The translations under genes and the position numbers were made by a program. 64,000 bases of DNA, from NCBI RefSeq assembly GCF_036237275.1, contig NZ_CP108352.1:4402001-4466000 (forward strand). The letters are read 5' to 3'. This document shows, in pieces, positions 8,082 to 17,201 of the stretch (position 1 is the first letter of the stretch; every line of letters begins with the position of its first letter). Under the pieces are notes generated by a model. That model saw only the letters and a program-made list of their open reading frames with translations, had not been told where the DNA came from and searched no databases. This DNA comes from Streptomyces sp. NBC_01353 (GTDB lineage: Bacteria > Actinomycetota > Actinomycetes > Streptomycetales > Streptomycetaceae).

Positions 8082-10289
8082 ATGAACGCGCCGTACGACG
8101 GTGACCGCGGCCAGGGCGCGGGCGGCACCGAGCCGTCCGGTGGAACGCCCGCGGCGACCCCGGGACCCGGCCAGACGCCGGCCCCGTCGCCGCAGCAGCC
8201 CACCCCGGACCCGTACGCCCAGAACCAGTACGCCCAGGACCCCTACGTCCAGGACGCGTACACCCACGATCCCTACCGGGCGCAGGATCTGTCCGCACAG
8301 GACCCGGTGACCGAGGCGCTCTACGACCGCGCCGCTCACCCTCCGCCGCCGCCTGGCACGTACCAGGAGCCTCAGCCGCTTTACCAGCAGCCGGCCGCTC
8401 CGCAGCACGCCCCGGATCCTCGGGTCTGGGCACAGACCCCGGCGCCCGAGCCGGACGGCCCCTCGCGCCATCTGCCGTACGGCGACGACCCCCGCACGGT
8501 CCAGTTCACCGGAGTGGACGACCTGGTGACCCGGGCCGGTGACGAGAAGCCCGAGCCGGACGCCTTCGCGCACCTCTACCGGGACCAGCAGACCCCTGGT
8601 CAGGTGCCCCCGCCCGCTCCGGAGCCGAACCCGATGCCCGCCCCCGCCCCGAAGAAGTCCGGCCGCGCCTCCGGGCTGCTGAAGTCGAGCGCGGTGATGG
8701 CGGCCGGCACGCTGGTCTCCCGCCTCACCGGCTTCGTCCGCAGCCTGGTCATCACGGGCGCGCTGGGCGCCGCCCTGCTCGGTGACACCTTCACCATCGC
8801 GTACACCCTGCCGACGATGATCTACATCCTGACGGTCGGTGGCGGTCTCAACTCGGTGTTCGTGCCGCAGCTGGTCCGCTCGATGAAGAACGACGAGGAC
8901 GGCGGCGAGGCCTACGCCAACCGGCTGCTGACGCTGGTCATGGTGGCGCTCGGCGCGATCGTGGTCGTCGCCGTCTTCGCGGCGCCCCTGCTGATCCGGC
9001 TGATGTCGAACACCATCGCCGACGACGTGGCCGCGAACAGCGTGGCCGTCACCTTCGCCCGCTACTGCCTGCCCACGATCTTCTTCATGGGTGTGCATGT
9101 GGTGATGGGTCAGATCCTCAACGCCCGTGGCAAGTTCGGCGCGATGATGTGGACTCCGGTCCTCAACAACATCGTCATGATCGTCACGTTCGGTCTGTTC
9201 ATCTGGGTCTACGGCACTTCCGGCGAGTCCCAGATGGGCGTCCAGACCATCCCGGACGACGGCATCCGCCTGCTGGGCATCGGCACCCTGCTCGGCCTGG
9301 TCGTCCAGGCCCTGGCGATGATTCCCTACCTCCGCGAGACGGGCTTCCGGTTCCGGCCCCGCTTCGACTGGAAGGGCCACGGCCTCGGCAAGACGGTCAA
9401 ACTGGCCAAGTGGACCGTGCTGTTCGTGCTGGCCAACCAGGCCGGTGTCCTGGTCGTGACCCAGCTCGCCACCGCGGCCGGCGAGGAGTCCGGCAGGGAC
9501 GGCGCCGGCTTCCTCGCGTACTCCAATGCCCAGTTGATCTGGGGTATGCCGCAGGCCATCATCACCGTCTCGGTCATGGCGGCGCTGCTGCCCCGCATCT
9601 CCCGCGCGGCCCACGACAACGACCCCGGCGCCGTCCGCGACGACATCTCGCAGGGTCTGCGGAACTCCGCCGTCGCGATCGTCCCGGTCTCCTTCGCCTT
9701 CCTCGCCCTCGGCGTCCCGATGAGCACCCTGCTCTACGCCTCCAGCGGCATCGAGGCGGCCCAGGGCATGGGCTTCATCCTGATGGCCTTCGGGCTCGGG
9801 CTCATCCCGTACTCGGTCCAGTACGTCGTCCTGCGTGGCTTCTACGCCTACGAAGACACCCGGACGCCGTTCTACAACACGGTCATCGTCGCCGCCGTCA
9901 ACGCGGCTGCCTCGGCTGCCTGTTACTTCGTTCTGCCCGCCCGGTGGGCCGTCGTCGGCATGGCCGCCGCGTACGGTCTGGCCTACGCGGTCGGCGTCGG
10001 CGTCGCCTGGCGCCGTCTGCGCAACCGACTGGGCGGCGACCTGGACGGCGCCCACGTGATGCGGACCTACGCCCGCCTCTGCCTCGCCTCGCTGCCCGCC
10101 GCGATCGTGGCCGGAGCAGTGGGCTTCGGCCTGCTGCAGGTGGTCGGTGACGGCGCTCTCGGCTCGCTGGTGGCCCTGCTCGTCGGCGGTGCGGTGCTGC
10201 TCGGAGTCTTCTTCGTGGCCGCGAAGCGGATGCGGATCGAGGAGCTGAACTCCATGGTCGGTATGGTCCGTGGGCGCCTGGGACGGTAG
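8082..10289 (+). CDS. murJ: Lipid II flippase MurJ (MviN)
   Basis: A 735-residue membrane protein that moves lipid II across the cytoplasmic membrane for peptidoglycan synthesis. About 190 N-terminal residues are disordered and Pro/Gln/Asp-rich (YAQDPYVQDAY-type repeats), which is common in streptomycetes. The MviN fold with about 14 transmembrane segments follows from ASGLLKSSAVMAAGTLVSRL (about 190) to the end. The start has a GAGGTGGGG ribosome site. It lies 45 bp after the DUF6049 gene and is followed by the pseudokinase that in M. tuberculosis is fused to MviN as one protein. Confidence 0.93.
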   Translation: MNAPYDGDRGQGAGGTEPSGGTPAATPGPGQTPAPSPQQPTPDPYAQNQYAQDPYVQDAYTHDPYRAQDLSAQDPVTEALYDRAAHPPPPPGTYQEPQPLYQQPAAPQHAPDPRVWAQTPAPEPDGPSRHLPYGDDPRTVQFTGVDDLVTRAGDEKPEPDAFAHLYRDQQTPGQVPPPAPEPNPMPAPAPKKSGRASGLLKSSAVMAAGTLVSRLTGFVRSLVITGALGAALLGDTFTIAYTLPTMIYILTVGGGLNSVFVPQLVRSMKNDEDGGEAYANRLLTLVMVALGAIVVVAVFAAPLLIRLMSNTIADDVAANSVAVTFARYCLPTIFFMGVHVVMGQILNARGKFGAMMWTPVLNNIVMIVTFGLFIWVYGTSGESQMGVQTIPDDGIRLLGIGTLLGLVVQALAMIPYLRETGFRFRPRFDWKGHGLGKTVKLAKWTVLFVLANQAGVLVVTQLATAAGEESGRDGAGFLAYSNAQLIWGMPQAIITVSVMAALLPRISRAAHDNDPGAVRDDISQGLRNSAVAIVPVSFAFLALGVPMSTLLYASSGIEAAQGMGFILMAFGLGLIPYSVQYVVLRGFYAYEDTRTPFYNTVIVAAVNAAASAACYFVLPARWAVVGMAAAYGLAYAVGVGVAWRRLRNRLGGDLDGAHVMRTYARLCLASLPAAIVAGAVGFGLLQVVGDGALGSLVALLVGGAVLLGVFFVAAKRMRIEELNSMVGMVRGRLGR

Positions 10290-10407
10290 GTAATCCGGTC
10301 CCGCACAACCATCGTCGGCCGCCGCGTGTCGTGCAGAGCGGCCGACTGTGGGCACAATTGGCTTGGCTGTTGGATGTGGCGCAACGGATGGGGAGGCAGG
10401 AACGACG

Positions 10408-12114
10408 GTGGCGGAACGTAGCACGGCTGCCGTCGACGTGGCCGACAACAGCGGAGACGACCCGCTGACCGCCAAGGCGGACAAGGCCGCGACCGACGGG
10501 GTGGCGGAAGCGCAGGACCAGGCGGAGAAGTCCGCCGAGGTCACAGAGGACAAAGCCGGTACCCGGCAGAACGGCGAACAGCCCTCCATCGAGACACCCG
10601 AACTGCACAGCGGGCACAAGTTGGCCAGGCGTTACCGCCTGGAGGAGTGCGTCACTCGTCTGGACGGTTTCAGCAGTTGGCGTGCCGTCGACGAGAAACT
10701 GCGGCGGGCGGTCGGTGTCCATCTGCTGCCGGCCGACCACCCTCGGGCCCGTTCGGTCCTCGCGGCGGCCCGTTCCTCGGCGCTGCTCGGAGACCCCCGG
10801 TTCGTCCAGGTCCTCGACGCCGTGGAAGAGAACGATCTCGTGTACGTGGTGCACGAGTGGCTTCCCGACTCCACCGAACTGACGACTCTGCTCGCCGCGG
10901 GCCCCCTGGAGCCGCACGACGCCTATCAGCTCGTCAGCCAGGTCTCCCAGGCGATGGCCGCCGCACACCGCGAAGGCCTCGCCCACCTCCGCCTCACCCC
11001 GAGCGCCGTGCTGCGCAGCTCCACCGGCCAGTACCGGATCCGCGGCCTGGCCGTGAACGCCGCGCTGCGCGGGATCAGCGCGGAGCGCCCCCAGCGCACC
11101 GACACCGAGGCGATCGGCGCCCTGCTGTACGCGGCGCTGACCCAGCGCTGGCCGTACGACAGTGACGCCTACGGCCTCTCCGGGCTCCCCAAGGGCGTGG
11201 GCCTGCTGGCCCCCGACCAGGTGCGGGCCGGCGTCCACCGCGGTCTGTCCGAGATCGCCATGCGCGCCCTGGCCAACGACGGGGCCACCGCCTCGCGCCA
11301 GGAGCCGCCCTGCACCACCCCGGACGAGCTCGCCAAGGCCGTGGCCGCGATGCCCCGCATCCGCCCGCCGGAGCCCGAGTTCGCCACCCCGCCCGAGTAC
11401 CAGCGCACCACCTACCAGCAGGGCACGTACGGCCGCCCGCAGCAGCGCCCGGGCGTCGCGGTCACCCAGCCCGTGATGGCACCCCCGGCGCCGCTGGAGA
11501 GCCGTACGGGCAGGGCCCTGAAGTGGGCCGTGTCGGCGCTGCTCATCGCCGCGCTCGGACTGGGCAGCTGGCAGATCGCTGACCGGCTGCTGGACCAGAA
11601 CAAGACCGACGAGCCCCGGGAGACAACCCAGCCGCAGGACACCACGGACGAGAAGGATCCGGCGACGGGCAAGCCCGTCGCGATCGTCAGCGCGCACGAC
11701 TTCGACCCGCTCGGAAACGGTGCCGAGACACCGAGCGAGATAGACAACCTCTACGACGGCGATCCGTCGACCTCCTGGCAGACGGCCGAGTACTACGGCT
11801 ACCCGGAGTTCGGCAGGCTGAAGTCGGGTGTCGGCGTCGTCCTGGACCTGGGCTCGGTCCAGCAGGTCGGCAAGGTGGACGTCACGTTCCTGGGCGACAC
11901 CACTGCGGAGCTCCGTACGGCGCCCGAGAACGCATCCACGCGACCGACCGGCCCCGACGACTACACGAAGATCACCTCCGGATCCGGTGAGAACGTGACC
12001 CTCGCACCGGGCAAGCCCGTGAAGACGCGTTACGTTCTCGTCTGGCTCACCAAGCTGCCCAGCAGCGACGGCAACTTCCGCAGCAAGATCTCGGAAATCA
12101 AAATCACGAGCTGA
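10408..12114 (+). CDS. Membrane pseudokinase with C-terminal discoidin-like domain (MurJ partner)
   Basis: A 568-residue protein. Residues about 70-330 have a Ser/Thr-kinase fold, but the catalytic loop reads HLRLTPSAVL instead of HRDxKxxN and the metal-binding DFG is replaced by IRGLAV, so it should be catalytically dead. A transmembrane helix (KWAVSALLIAALGLGSWQIA, about 372-391) precedes an extracytoplasmic beta domain resembling F5/8-type (discoidin) domains (SAHDFDPLGN... DGDPSTSWQT). In M. tuberculosis the equivalent domains are fused to MviN and, when phosphorylated by PknB, recruit FhaA. GTG 10408 was chosen for its GGGAGGCAGG ribosome site. It lies 118 bp after murJ and 25 bp before sigM. 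Confidence 0.85.
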   Translation: MAERSTAAVDVADNSGDDPLTAKADKAATDGVAEAQDQAEKSAEVTEDKAGTRQNGEQPSIETPELHSGHKLARRYRLEECVTRLDGFSSWRAVDEKLRRAVGVHLLPADHPRARSVLAAARSSALLGDPRFVQVLDAVEENDLVYVVHEWLPDSTELTTLLAAGPLEPHDAYQLVSQVSQAMAAAHREGLAHLRLTPSAVLRSSTGQYRIRGLAVNAALRGISAERPQRTDTEAIGALLYAALTQRWPYDSDAYGLSGLPKGVGLLAPDQVRAGVHRGLSEIAMRALANDGATASRQEPPCTTPDELAKAVAAMPRIRPPEPEFATPPEYQRTTYQQGTYGRPQQRPGVAVTQPVMAPPAPLESRTGRALKWAVSALLIAALGLGSWQIADRLLDQNKTDEPRETTQPQDTTDEKDPATGKPVAIVSAHDFDPLGNGAETPSEIDNLYDGDPSTSWQTAEYYGYPEFGRLKSGVGVVLDLGSVQQVGKVDVTFLGDTTAELRTAPENASTRPTGPDDYTKITSGSGENVTLAPGKPVKTRYVLVWLTKLPSSDGNFRSKISEIKITS

Positions 12115-12139
12115 CGGCATCCGGGGAGGGGGCTTACCG

Positions 12140-12844
12140 TTGGACCAAGCCAAAGGCGGCGACATCAGCGACCAGGATCTCCTGGCGCGCCATGTCGCCG
12201 GCGATCCCGACGCCTTCGGTGAGCTTGTGCGGCGTCACCGCGATCGGTTGTGGGCCGTGGCCCTACGGACGCTGGGAGACCGCGAGGAGGCCGCTGACGC
12301 CGTCCAGGACGCCCTCGTCTCCGCCTTCCGGGCCGCGCATACCTTCCGGGGCCAGTCGGCCGTCACGACCTGGCTCCACCGGATCACGGTGAACGCCTGT
12401 CTCGACCGTGCCCGCAAGACCGCCTCCCGCAAGACCTCTCCCATGGACGACACGGAGCGCTTCGAGCAGCTCCTCGAACCCGCCGAGTCGGCCGAGGCTC
12501 CCGCCGAGCGCCAGGACCTCCACCGTGAGCTGCTGGCCGCCCTCGCCAAACTCCCCGAGGACCAGCGCGCCGCGCTCGTCCTGGTGGACATGCAGGGGTA
12601 CCCGGTGGCGGAGGCCGCTCGCATCCTGGATGTCCCCACCGGAACGGTGAAAAGCCGCTGTGCGCGAGGGCGGGCCCGGTTGCTGCCGATGCTCATCCAT
12701 CTGCGCGCAGATACGGGGGGTAACGAGGCCTCCGACCGGGGAAGGAACCGGACGCCGGGGACATCCGTCCCACCGGTGTCGGGGCCAACGGATAACGGAT
12801 CGAATGGTCCGGCTGCTGTGAAGGGCGGAGGTGGGCGCGCGTGA
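12140..12844 (+). CDS. sigM: ECF RNA polymerase sigma factor SigM
   Basis: A 234-residue ECF-type sigma factor. Region 2 spans about residues 10-80 (DAFGELVRRHRDRLWAVALR, ADAVQDALVSAF) and region 4 about 125-180 (LPEDQRAALVLVDMQGYPVAE, GTVKSRCARGRARL). A 50-residue disordered tail follows. The start is TTG with a GGGGAGGGGG ribosome site. Its stop overlaps the start of the anti-sigma gene by 4 nt (GTGA), so the two are translationally coupled. The sigM / anti-sigma / trxB / trxA order is conserved in actinobacteria. Confidence 0.92.
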   Translation: MDQAKGGDISDQDLLARHVAGDPDAFGELVRRHRDRLWAVALRTLGDREEAADAVQDALVSAFRAAHTFRGQSAVTTWLHRITVNACLDRARKTASRKTSPMDDTERFEQLLEPAESAEAPAERQDLHRELLAALAKLPEDQRAALVLVDMQGYPVAEAARILDVPTGTVKSRCARGRARLLPMLIHLRADTGGNEASDRGRNRTPGTSVPPVSGPTDNGSNGPAAVKGGGGRA

Positions 12845-13752
12845 CTTCCACGACCGGCAGGGCCGACACAACACAGCACCCGGACGTCTCGGAGATCTCC
12901 GATCTCACCGAAGGGCTGCTCTCTCCGTCCCGCACCGCGGCCGTACGACGGCATCTCGACGACTGTTCCCTGTGCGCGGATGTACGGACCTCCCTGGAAG
13001 AGATCCGTGGGCTGCTCGGCACTCTCCCCGGGCCGCCGCGGATGCCCGCCGAGATCGCCGGCCGCATCGATGCCGCCCTGGCAGCAGAAGCGCTCCTGAA
13101 CGCCACGACGCTGGATGTCGACGCGCATGTTTCACGTGAAACAGCGAGCGCCCCGGCCACGCACCCCAGCCCCGCGCCCGCCGCCACGGACCGTCCCGCC
13201 GGCCGCCCTCGCGCTGCCACCGGCCCGGGCCGACACAAGAATCGACGCCGCCGGAACGCCGCCCTCGGCGCGGTCTTCGGTGCCGCAGCGCTGGGCATGA
13301 GTCTCTTCTTCGTCCAGGGCGGCATCCAGACGCTCAGTGGCGAGTCGGGCGACAAGAAGACCGACACCGCCGCCAGCGGAGTCGCCACGGACCAGTTCGA
13401 CGGCCGGTCGGTCGAGTCCCGGATCCAAGAGCTCCTGCAGCCGCAGGGCACTCTCAAGGACCCCAACGGCACGCCCCCGGAATCCCTGTCCGCCGAGAGC
13501 GGCGGTGACACCACCAAGCGAGGCATGGCGGAGCCCCTGCCCAATTGCGTCAAGGCCGGTACAGGCCGGGCCGACGCGGTTCTCGCTTTCCAGAGGGGCA
13601 ACTACCAGGGCACCCCTGCCTATCTCGTCGTGCTGCCTCAGGGAACCGACGGCACCCATGTGCAGGCCTTTGTACTGGACGCTTCCTGTGCCGACGGCGG
13701 CGGGCAGGCCAAGGCCGAGGTTCTGATGACGAGGGCCTACCCCCGGTCCTGA
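12841..13752 (+). CDS. Anti-SigM zinc-binding membrane anti-sigma factor
   Basis: A 303-residue protein. The cytoplasmic N-terminal ZAS motif is HLDDCSLC (His38-x3-Cys42-x2-Cys45), which would bind zinc and hold SigM. One transmembrane helix (AALGAVFGAAALGMSLFF, about 138-155) leads to an extracytoplasmic C-terminal domain of about 145 residues with two late cysteines. A parS site lies in frame in the linker and encodes V-S-R-E-T. The gene overlaps sigM by 4 nt. By position it corresponds to the mycobacterial anti-SigM protein (Rv3912). Confidence 0.87.
   Translation: MTSTTGRADTTQHPDVSEISDLTEGLLSPSRTAAVRRHLDDCSLCADVRTSLEEIRGLLGTLPGPPRMPAEIAGRIDAALAAEALLNATTLDVDAHVSRETASAPATHPSPAPAATDRPAGRPRAATGPGRHKNRRRRNAALGAVFGAAALGMSLFFVQGGIQTLSGESGDKKTDTAASGVATDQFDGRSVESRIQELLQPQGTLKDPNGTPPESLSAESGGDTTKRGMAEPLPNCVKAGTGRADAVLAFQRGNYQGTPAYLVVLPQGTDGTHVQAFVLDASCADGGGQAKAEVLMTRAYPRS
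13128..13143. other. parS site 3 (inside the anti-sigma gene)
   Basis: An exact 16-mer TGTTTCACGTGAAACA lies within coding sequence and is read as CAT GTT TCA CGT GAA ACA (H-V-S-R-E-T) in the disordered linker before the membrane helix, a place where extra residues are tolerated. Confidence 0.93.
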
Positions 13753-13780
13753 CAGAGATGCCGTGCCGCACGGCGGTCTC

Positions 13781-13807
13781 GGGAATGCTCGCCCCGTAGG
13801 ATCCGTT
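13781..13807 (+). promoter_or_regulatory. SigR-type promoter of trxBA
   Basis: GGGAAT (13781-13786), an 18-nt spacer and GTT (13805-13807) match the SigR consensus GGAAT-N18-GTT. The trxBA operon of S. coelicolor is a known SigR target, so induction by thiol-oxidative (disulfide) stress is expected. The leader to the trxB start is about 65 nt. Confidence 0.8.
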
Positions 13808-13878
13808 GGGTGGGGTGAGAGTCACCGATCGACCGCCCCGTAGGTAGTAGGCAGTCTGCAGAGACGAGGAAGAAACCC

Positions 13879-14853
13879 GTGAGCGACGTCCGTAACGTGA
13901 TCATCATCGGCTCCGGGCCCGCGGGTTACACCGCTGCGCTCTACACGGCGCGTGCGTCGCTGAAGCCGCTGGTCTTCGAGGGTGCTGTCACCGCTGGTGG
14001 CGCGCTGATGAACACGACCGACGTGGAGAACTTCCCCGGCTTCCGTGACGGCATCATGGGCCCGGACCTGATGGACAACATGCGCGCCCAGGCCGAGCGC
14101 TTCGGCGCCGAGTTGGTCCCCGACGATGTCGTCGCCGTGGACCTCACGGGCGAGATCAAGACCGTCACGGACACCGCCGGCACCGTGCACCGCGCGAAGG
14201 CCGTCATCGTCACCACCGGTTCGCAGCACCGCAAGCTCGGTCTGCCCAAGGAGGACGAGCTCTCCGGCCGCGGTGTCTCCTGGTGCGCCACCTGCGACGG
14301 GTTCTTCTTCAAGGACCAGGACATCGCCGTCGTCGGCGGCGGCGACACCGCGATGGAGGAGGCCACGTTCCTCTCGCGTTTCGCCAAGTCCGTCACGATC
14401 GTCCACCGTCGGGACTCTCTGCGCGCCTCCAAGGCAATGCAGGAGCGCGCCTTCGCCGACCCGAAGATCAAGTTCGCCTGGGACAGCGAGGTCGCCGAGA
14501 TCCACGGCGACCAGAAGCTCTCCGGTCTGACCCTGCGCAACACCAAGACGGGCGAGACCAGCGAGCTGCCGGTGACCGGTCTCTTCATCGCCGTGGGCCA
14601 CGACCCGCGCACCGAGCTCTTCAAGGGCCAGCTGGAGCTGGACGAGGAGGGCTACCTCAAGGTCAACGCCCCGTCGACGCGGACGAACCTCTCCGGTGTC
14701 TTCGGCGCCGGTGACGTCGTCGACCACACCTATCGTCAGGCGATCACCGCCGCCGGCACCGGCTGCTCCTCCGCGCTCGACGCCGAGCGTTACCTGGCCG
14801 CCCTCGCCGACAACGAGAAGGTCGCCGAGCCGGCGACGACCCCCGTGGTCTGA
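13879..14853 (+). CDS. trxB: Thioredoxin-disulfide reductase
   Basis: A 324-residue FAD/NADPH enzyme that reduces thioredoxin. The FAD-binding motif is [18 protein letters not shown] (about residues 9-26), the redox motif WCATCDG holds Cys136 and Cys139, and the NADPH motif is [12 protein letters not shown] (about 154-165). The C-terminal FAD motif [14 protein letters not shown] is also present. Length is typical. The GTG start has a GACGAGGAAG ribosome site. It forms an operon with trxA 49 bp downstream behind a SigR-type promoter. Confidence 0.96.
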   Translation: MSDVRNVIIIGSGPAGYTAALYTARASLKPLVFEGAVTAGGALMNTTDVENFPGFRDGIMGPDLMDNMRAQAERFGAELVPDDVVAVDLTGEIKTVTDTAGTVHRAKAVIVTTGSQHRKLGLPKEDELSGRGVSWCATCDGFFFKDQDIAVVGGGDTAMEEATFLSRFAKSVTIVHRRDSLRASKAMQERAFADPKIKFAWDSEVAEIHGDQKLSGLTLRNTKTGETSELPVTGLFIAVGHDPRTELFKGQLELDEEGYLKVNAPSTRTNLSGVFGAGDVVDHTYRQAITAAGTGCSSALDAERYLAALADNEKVAEPATTPVV

Positions 14854-14902
14854 CCCACCCGGCTTTCCCCACCCCACACCCCGCGAAGTTAAGGAGGTCG
14901 CC

Positions 14903-15238
14903 GTGGCCGGCGCCCTGAAGAACGTGACCGACGCTACCTTCGAGGACGACGTCCTCAAGAGCGACAAGCCCGTCCTGGTGGACTTCTGGGCCGCCTGGTG
15001 CGGACCGTGCCGCCAGATCGCCCCGTCGCTCGAGGCCATCGCCGCCGAGCACGGCGAGATCGAGGTTGTGAAGCTCAACATCGACGAGAACCCGGCCACG
15101 GCTGCCAAGTACGGCGTCATGTCCATCCCGACGCTCAACGTCTACCAGGGCGGCGAGGTCGTGAAGACGATCGTCGGTGCCAAGCCGAAGGCCGCGATCC
15201 TCCGTGACCTCGAGGGCTTCGTCGAGGCCACTGCCTGA
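14903..15238 (+). CDS. trxA: Thioredoxin
   Basis: A 111-residue cytoplasmic disulfide reductant. The active site [14 protein letters not shown] has Cys33 and Cys36, and the cis-Pro motif [12 protein letters not shown] is present, so it is a canonical complete thioredoxin. GTG 14903 was chosen because of a perfect AAGGAGG ribosome site 5 nt upstream. It is reduced by TrxB, encoded just upstream. The stop is followed within 7 bp by a parS site and then by a terminator shared with the convergent GNAT gene. Confidence 0.97.
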   Translation: MAGALKNVTDATFEDDVLKSDKPVLVDFWAAWCGPCRQIAPSLEAIAAEHGEIEVVKLNIDENPATAAKYGVMSIPTLNVYQGGEVVKTIVGAKPKAAILRDLEGFVEATA

Positions 15239-15244
15239 CGCCTC

Positions 15245-15260
15245 TGTTTCACGTGAAACA
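15245..15260. other. parS site 4
   Basis: An exact TGTTTCACGTGAAACA lies between the trxA stop and the following terminator hairpin. Confidence 0.94.
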
Positions 15261-15262
15261 CG

Positions 15263-15294
15263 AACGGCCCGCCTCCGGATGGAGGCGGGCCGTT
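15263..15294. terminator. Bidirectional terminator between trxA and the GNAT gene
   Basis: A perfect 14-bp inverted repeat (AACGGCCCGCCTCC / GGAGGCGGGCCGTT) with a GGAT loop lies between two convergent genes, starting 2 bp after parS site 4. Confidence 0.88.
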
Positions 15295-15316
15295 GTCGTC
15301 GCCGGAGGGGCGGTCC

Positions 15317-15934
15317 TCAGAGGGGCCGCAGCGCCGGCTCCTTCTGGACGGCGCCCAGGAGCCGGTCCAGCGCCAGTTCGACGTCCTCCTTCCAGGAGAG
15401 CGTCGTCCTGAGCTCCAGCCTCAGCCGCGGATGGCTCGGATGAGGTCGCACGGTCTTGAAGCCCACAGCGAGAAGATGCTCCGCCGGCAGCACACAGGCC
15501 GGCTCCTTCCATCGCGCATCCCCGAAGGCCTCGATCGCCTTGACCCCGCGCCTCAGCAAGTCCTTCGCGACGGTCTGCACCATCATCCGGCCGAGCCCCT
15601 GCCCCTGGTACCCCGGCATGATCCAGGCCGTCATCAACTGCACCGAGTCCGCGGAGACCGGACTCGTGGGGAAGGCCATGGAACGCGGCACATATGCCGG
15701 CGGTGCATAGAGAACGAAGCCGACGGGGACCTCGTCCACATAGACCACCCGCCCGCAGGATCCCCACTCCAGCAGCACCGCGGAGATCCAAGCCTCCTTC
15801 TCCAACTCCGGCCGACCGGCCTTCACCGCGGCCTCACCACTCACGGGGTCCAGCTCCCAGAAGACGCAGGAGCGGCACCGCTTGGGGAGGTCCGGCAGGT
15901 TGTCCAGAGTGAGCGGTACGAGCCGACGCCCCAC
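15317..15934 (-). CDS. GNAT family N-acetyltransferase
   Basis: A 205-residue protein with a GNAT core: the acetyl-CoA pyrophosphate loop is MPGYQGQGLGRMMVQTV (about residues 107-123), preceded by the beta-strand segment SVQLMTAWIM. An N-terminal Cys pair in PKRCRSCVFWELDP is conserved in this actinobacterial family (counterpart of Rv3916c beside parB). The acceptor substrate is unknown. The GTG start at 15934 has a GAGGA ribosome site. It lies downstream of parB, in the same direction but behind a parB terminator. Confidence 0.82.
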   Translation of the reverse strand: MGRRLVPLTLDNLPDLPKRCRSCVFWELDPVSGEAAVKAGRPELEKEAWISAVLLEWGSCGRVVYVDEVPVGFVLYAPPAYVPRSMAFPTSPVSADSVQLMTAWIMPGYQGQGLGRMMVQTVAKDLLRRGVKAIEAFGDARWKEPACVLPAEHLLAVGFKTVRPHPSHPRLRLELRTTLSWKEDVELALDRLLGAVQKEPALRPL

Positions 15935-16030
15935 GGCTGTTCCTCGCTTCCCACGGCCATCGCAGTCACGGATACGCCCTCACAGAATCGTATCGATGGG
16001 GCGATCAGGGCGATACCGTACGCAGGCAAA

Positions 16031-16072
16031 GGGCGGGCCGTGTCCCGGCTTTCACCGGAACACGGCCCGCCC
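16031..16072 (-). terminator. Terminator after parB
   Basis: An 18-bp inverted repeat (GGGCGGGCCGTGT... / ...ACACGGCCCGCCC, one mismatch) with a 6-nt loop lies 22 bp beyond the parB stop, separating parAB from the GNAT gene. Confidence 0.82.
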
Positions 16073-16094
16073 TGAAGGCTCCAGAAGGCGCAGA

Positions 16095-17201
16095 TCAGCC
16101 CTCGTCGTCTTCCTCGCTCTGCTCGGAGTTCACCTGGTCCATGACCCGGCCCTCACCCGGAGCAAGAGTCGAGAGAATCCGGTCCAGATCCTCTATCGAG
16201 GCGAACTCGACGACGATCTTTCCCTTCTTCTGCCCCAGGTCGACCTTCACCCGGGTCTCGAAGCGATCGGAGAGCCGGGTCGCCAGACCCGTCAGTGCCG
16301 GGGAGACGCGCGCCCCCGCCCTCGGCCCCTTCGCCTTCGTGGTGGCGGTGGGCTCGGAGCCCATCAGCGTCACGATCTCCTCAACCGCACGGACCGAGAG
16401 ACCCTCGGCCACGATCCGGTACGCCAGCTTGTCCTGGGTCTCCGGGTCCTCCACGGAGAGCAGGGCGCGGGCATGGCCGGCCGAGAGCACACCGGCCGCG
16501 ACCCGTCGCTGGACCGGAGGCGACAGCCGCAGCAGACGCAGCGTGTTGGAGACCTGCGGACGCGAGCGCCCGATGCGGTCAGCCAGCTGGTCATGGGTGC
16601 AGTTGAAGTCCTTGAGCAGCTGGTCGTAGGCGGCGGCCTCTTCCAGCGGGTTCAGCTGAGCCCGGTGAAGGTTCTCCAGGAGGGCATCCAGGAGAAGCTT
16701 CTCGTCCTCGGTGGCACGAACGATCGCGGGGATACGCTCCAGGCCGGCCTCACGGCACGCCCTCCAGCGGCGCTCACCCATGATGAGTTCATAGCGCTCG
16801 GCACCCAGCTGCCGTACGACGACCGGCTGGAGCAGACCGACCTCCTTGATGGAGGTGACCAGCTCGGCCAGAGCGTCCTCGTCGAAGACCTCACGAGGCT
16901 GCTTCGGGTTGGGCGTGATGAAGTCCAGCGGCAGCTCGGCGAAGTGCGCCCCGGCGGGGGACTCCGGCTCCACGACCGGCACGGCCTCGATCACCGGGAC
17001 AACCGAGTCCGGGGACTGCGGGCTCTGAGGAAGGGTCGCCACCTTCGCGGCAGCCACACCTCGTTCCGAGGACAGGGCCGAAACGGCTCCGGGGGAGGCG
17101 GAGCCCGTCCCCACACCGACGGCCGGCGCCTGCCGCTCCTGGGGAGCAGCAGGGATCAGCGCACCGAGCCCACGCCCCAACCCCCTACGTCGCTCACTCA
17201 C
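16095..17201 (-). CDS. parB: Chromosome partitioning protein ParB
   Basis: A 368-residue CTP-dependent DNA clamp that loads at parS and spreads. The N-terminal ParA-interacting tail is basic ([14 protein letters not shown]). The CTP-binding ParB/Srx domain (about residues 90-180) has [16 protein letters not shown] and [14 protein letters not shown]. The HTH that reads parS follows ([23 protein letters not shown], about 200-222), then a C-terminal dimerisation domain ending in an acidic tail. GTG 17201 overlaps parA by 8 nt and uses a GGAGGG ribosome site within parA. Six parS sites lie within 14 kb of the gene. Confidence 0.95.
   Translation of the reverse strand: MSERRRGLGRGLGALIPAAPQERQAPAVGVGTGSASPGAVSALSSERGVAAAKVATLPQSPQSPDSVVPVIEAVPVVEPESPAGAHFAELPLDFITPNPKQPREVFDEDALAELVTSIKEVGLLQPVVVRQLGAERYELIMGERRWRACREAGLERIPAIVRATEDEKLLLDALLENLHRAQLNPLEEAAAYDQLLKDFNCTHDQLADRIGRSRPQVSNTLRLLRLSPPVQRRVAAGVLSAGHARALLSVEDPETQDKLAYRIVAEGLSVRAVEEIVTLMGSEPTATTKAKGPRAGARVSPALTGLATRLSDRFETRVKVDLGQKKGKIVVEFASIEDLDRILSTLAPGEGRVMDQVNSEQSEEDDEG

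Noticed and set aside
5844-10619. A 1591-codon open frame on the minus strand
   Set aside because: It lies antisense to the DUF6049, murJ and pseudokinase genes and its translation is Arg/Gly/Asp/His-rich without motifs. Such frames are an artefact of GC bias at third codon positions.
13822-15138. A 438-codon minus-strand frame opposite trxB
   Set aside because: Antisense shadow of the well-supported trxBA genes.
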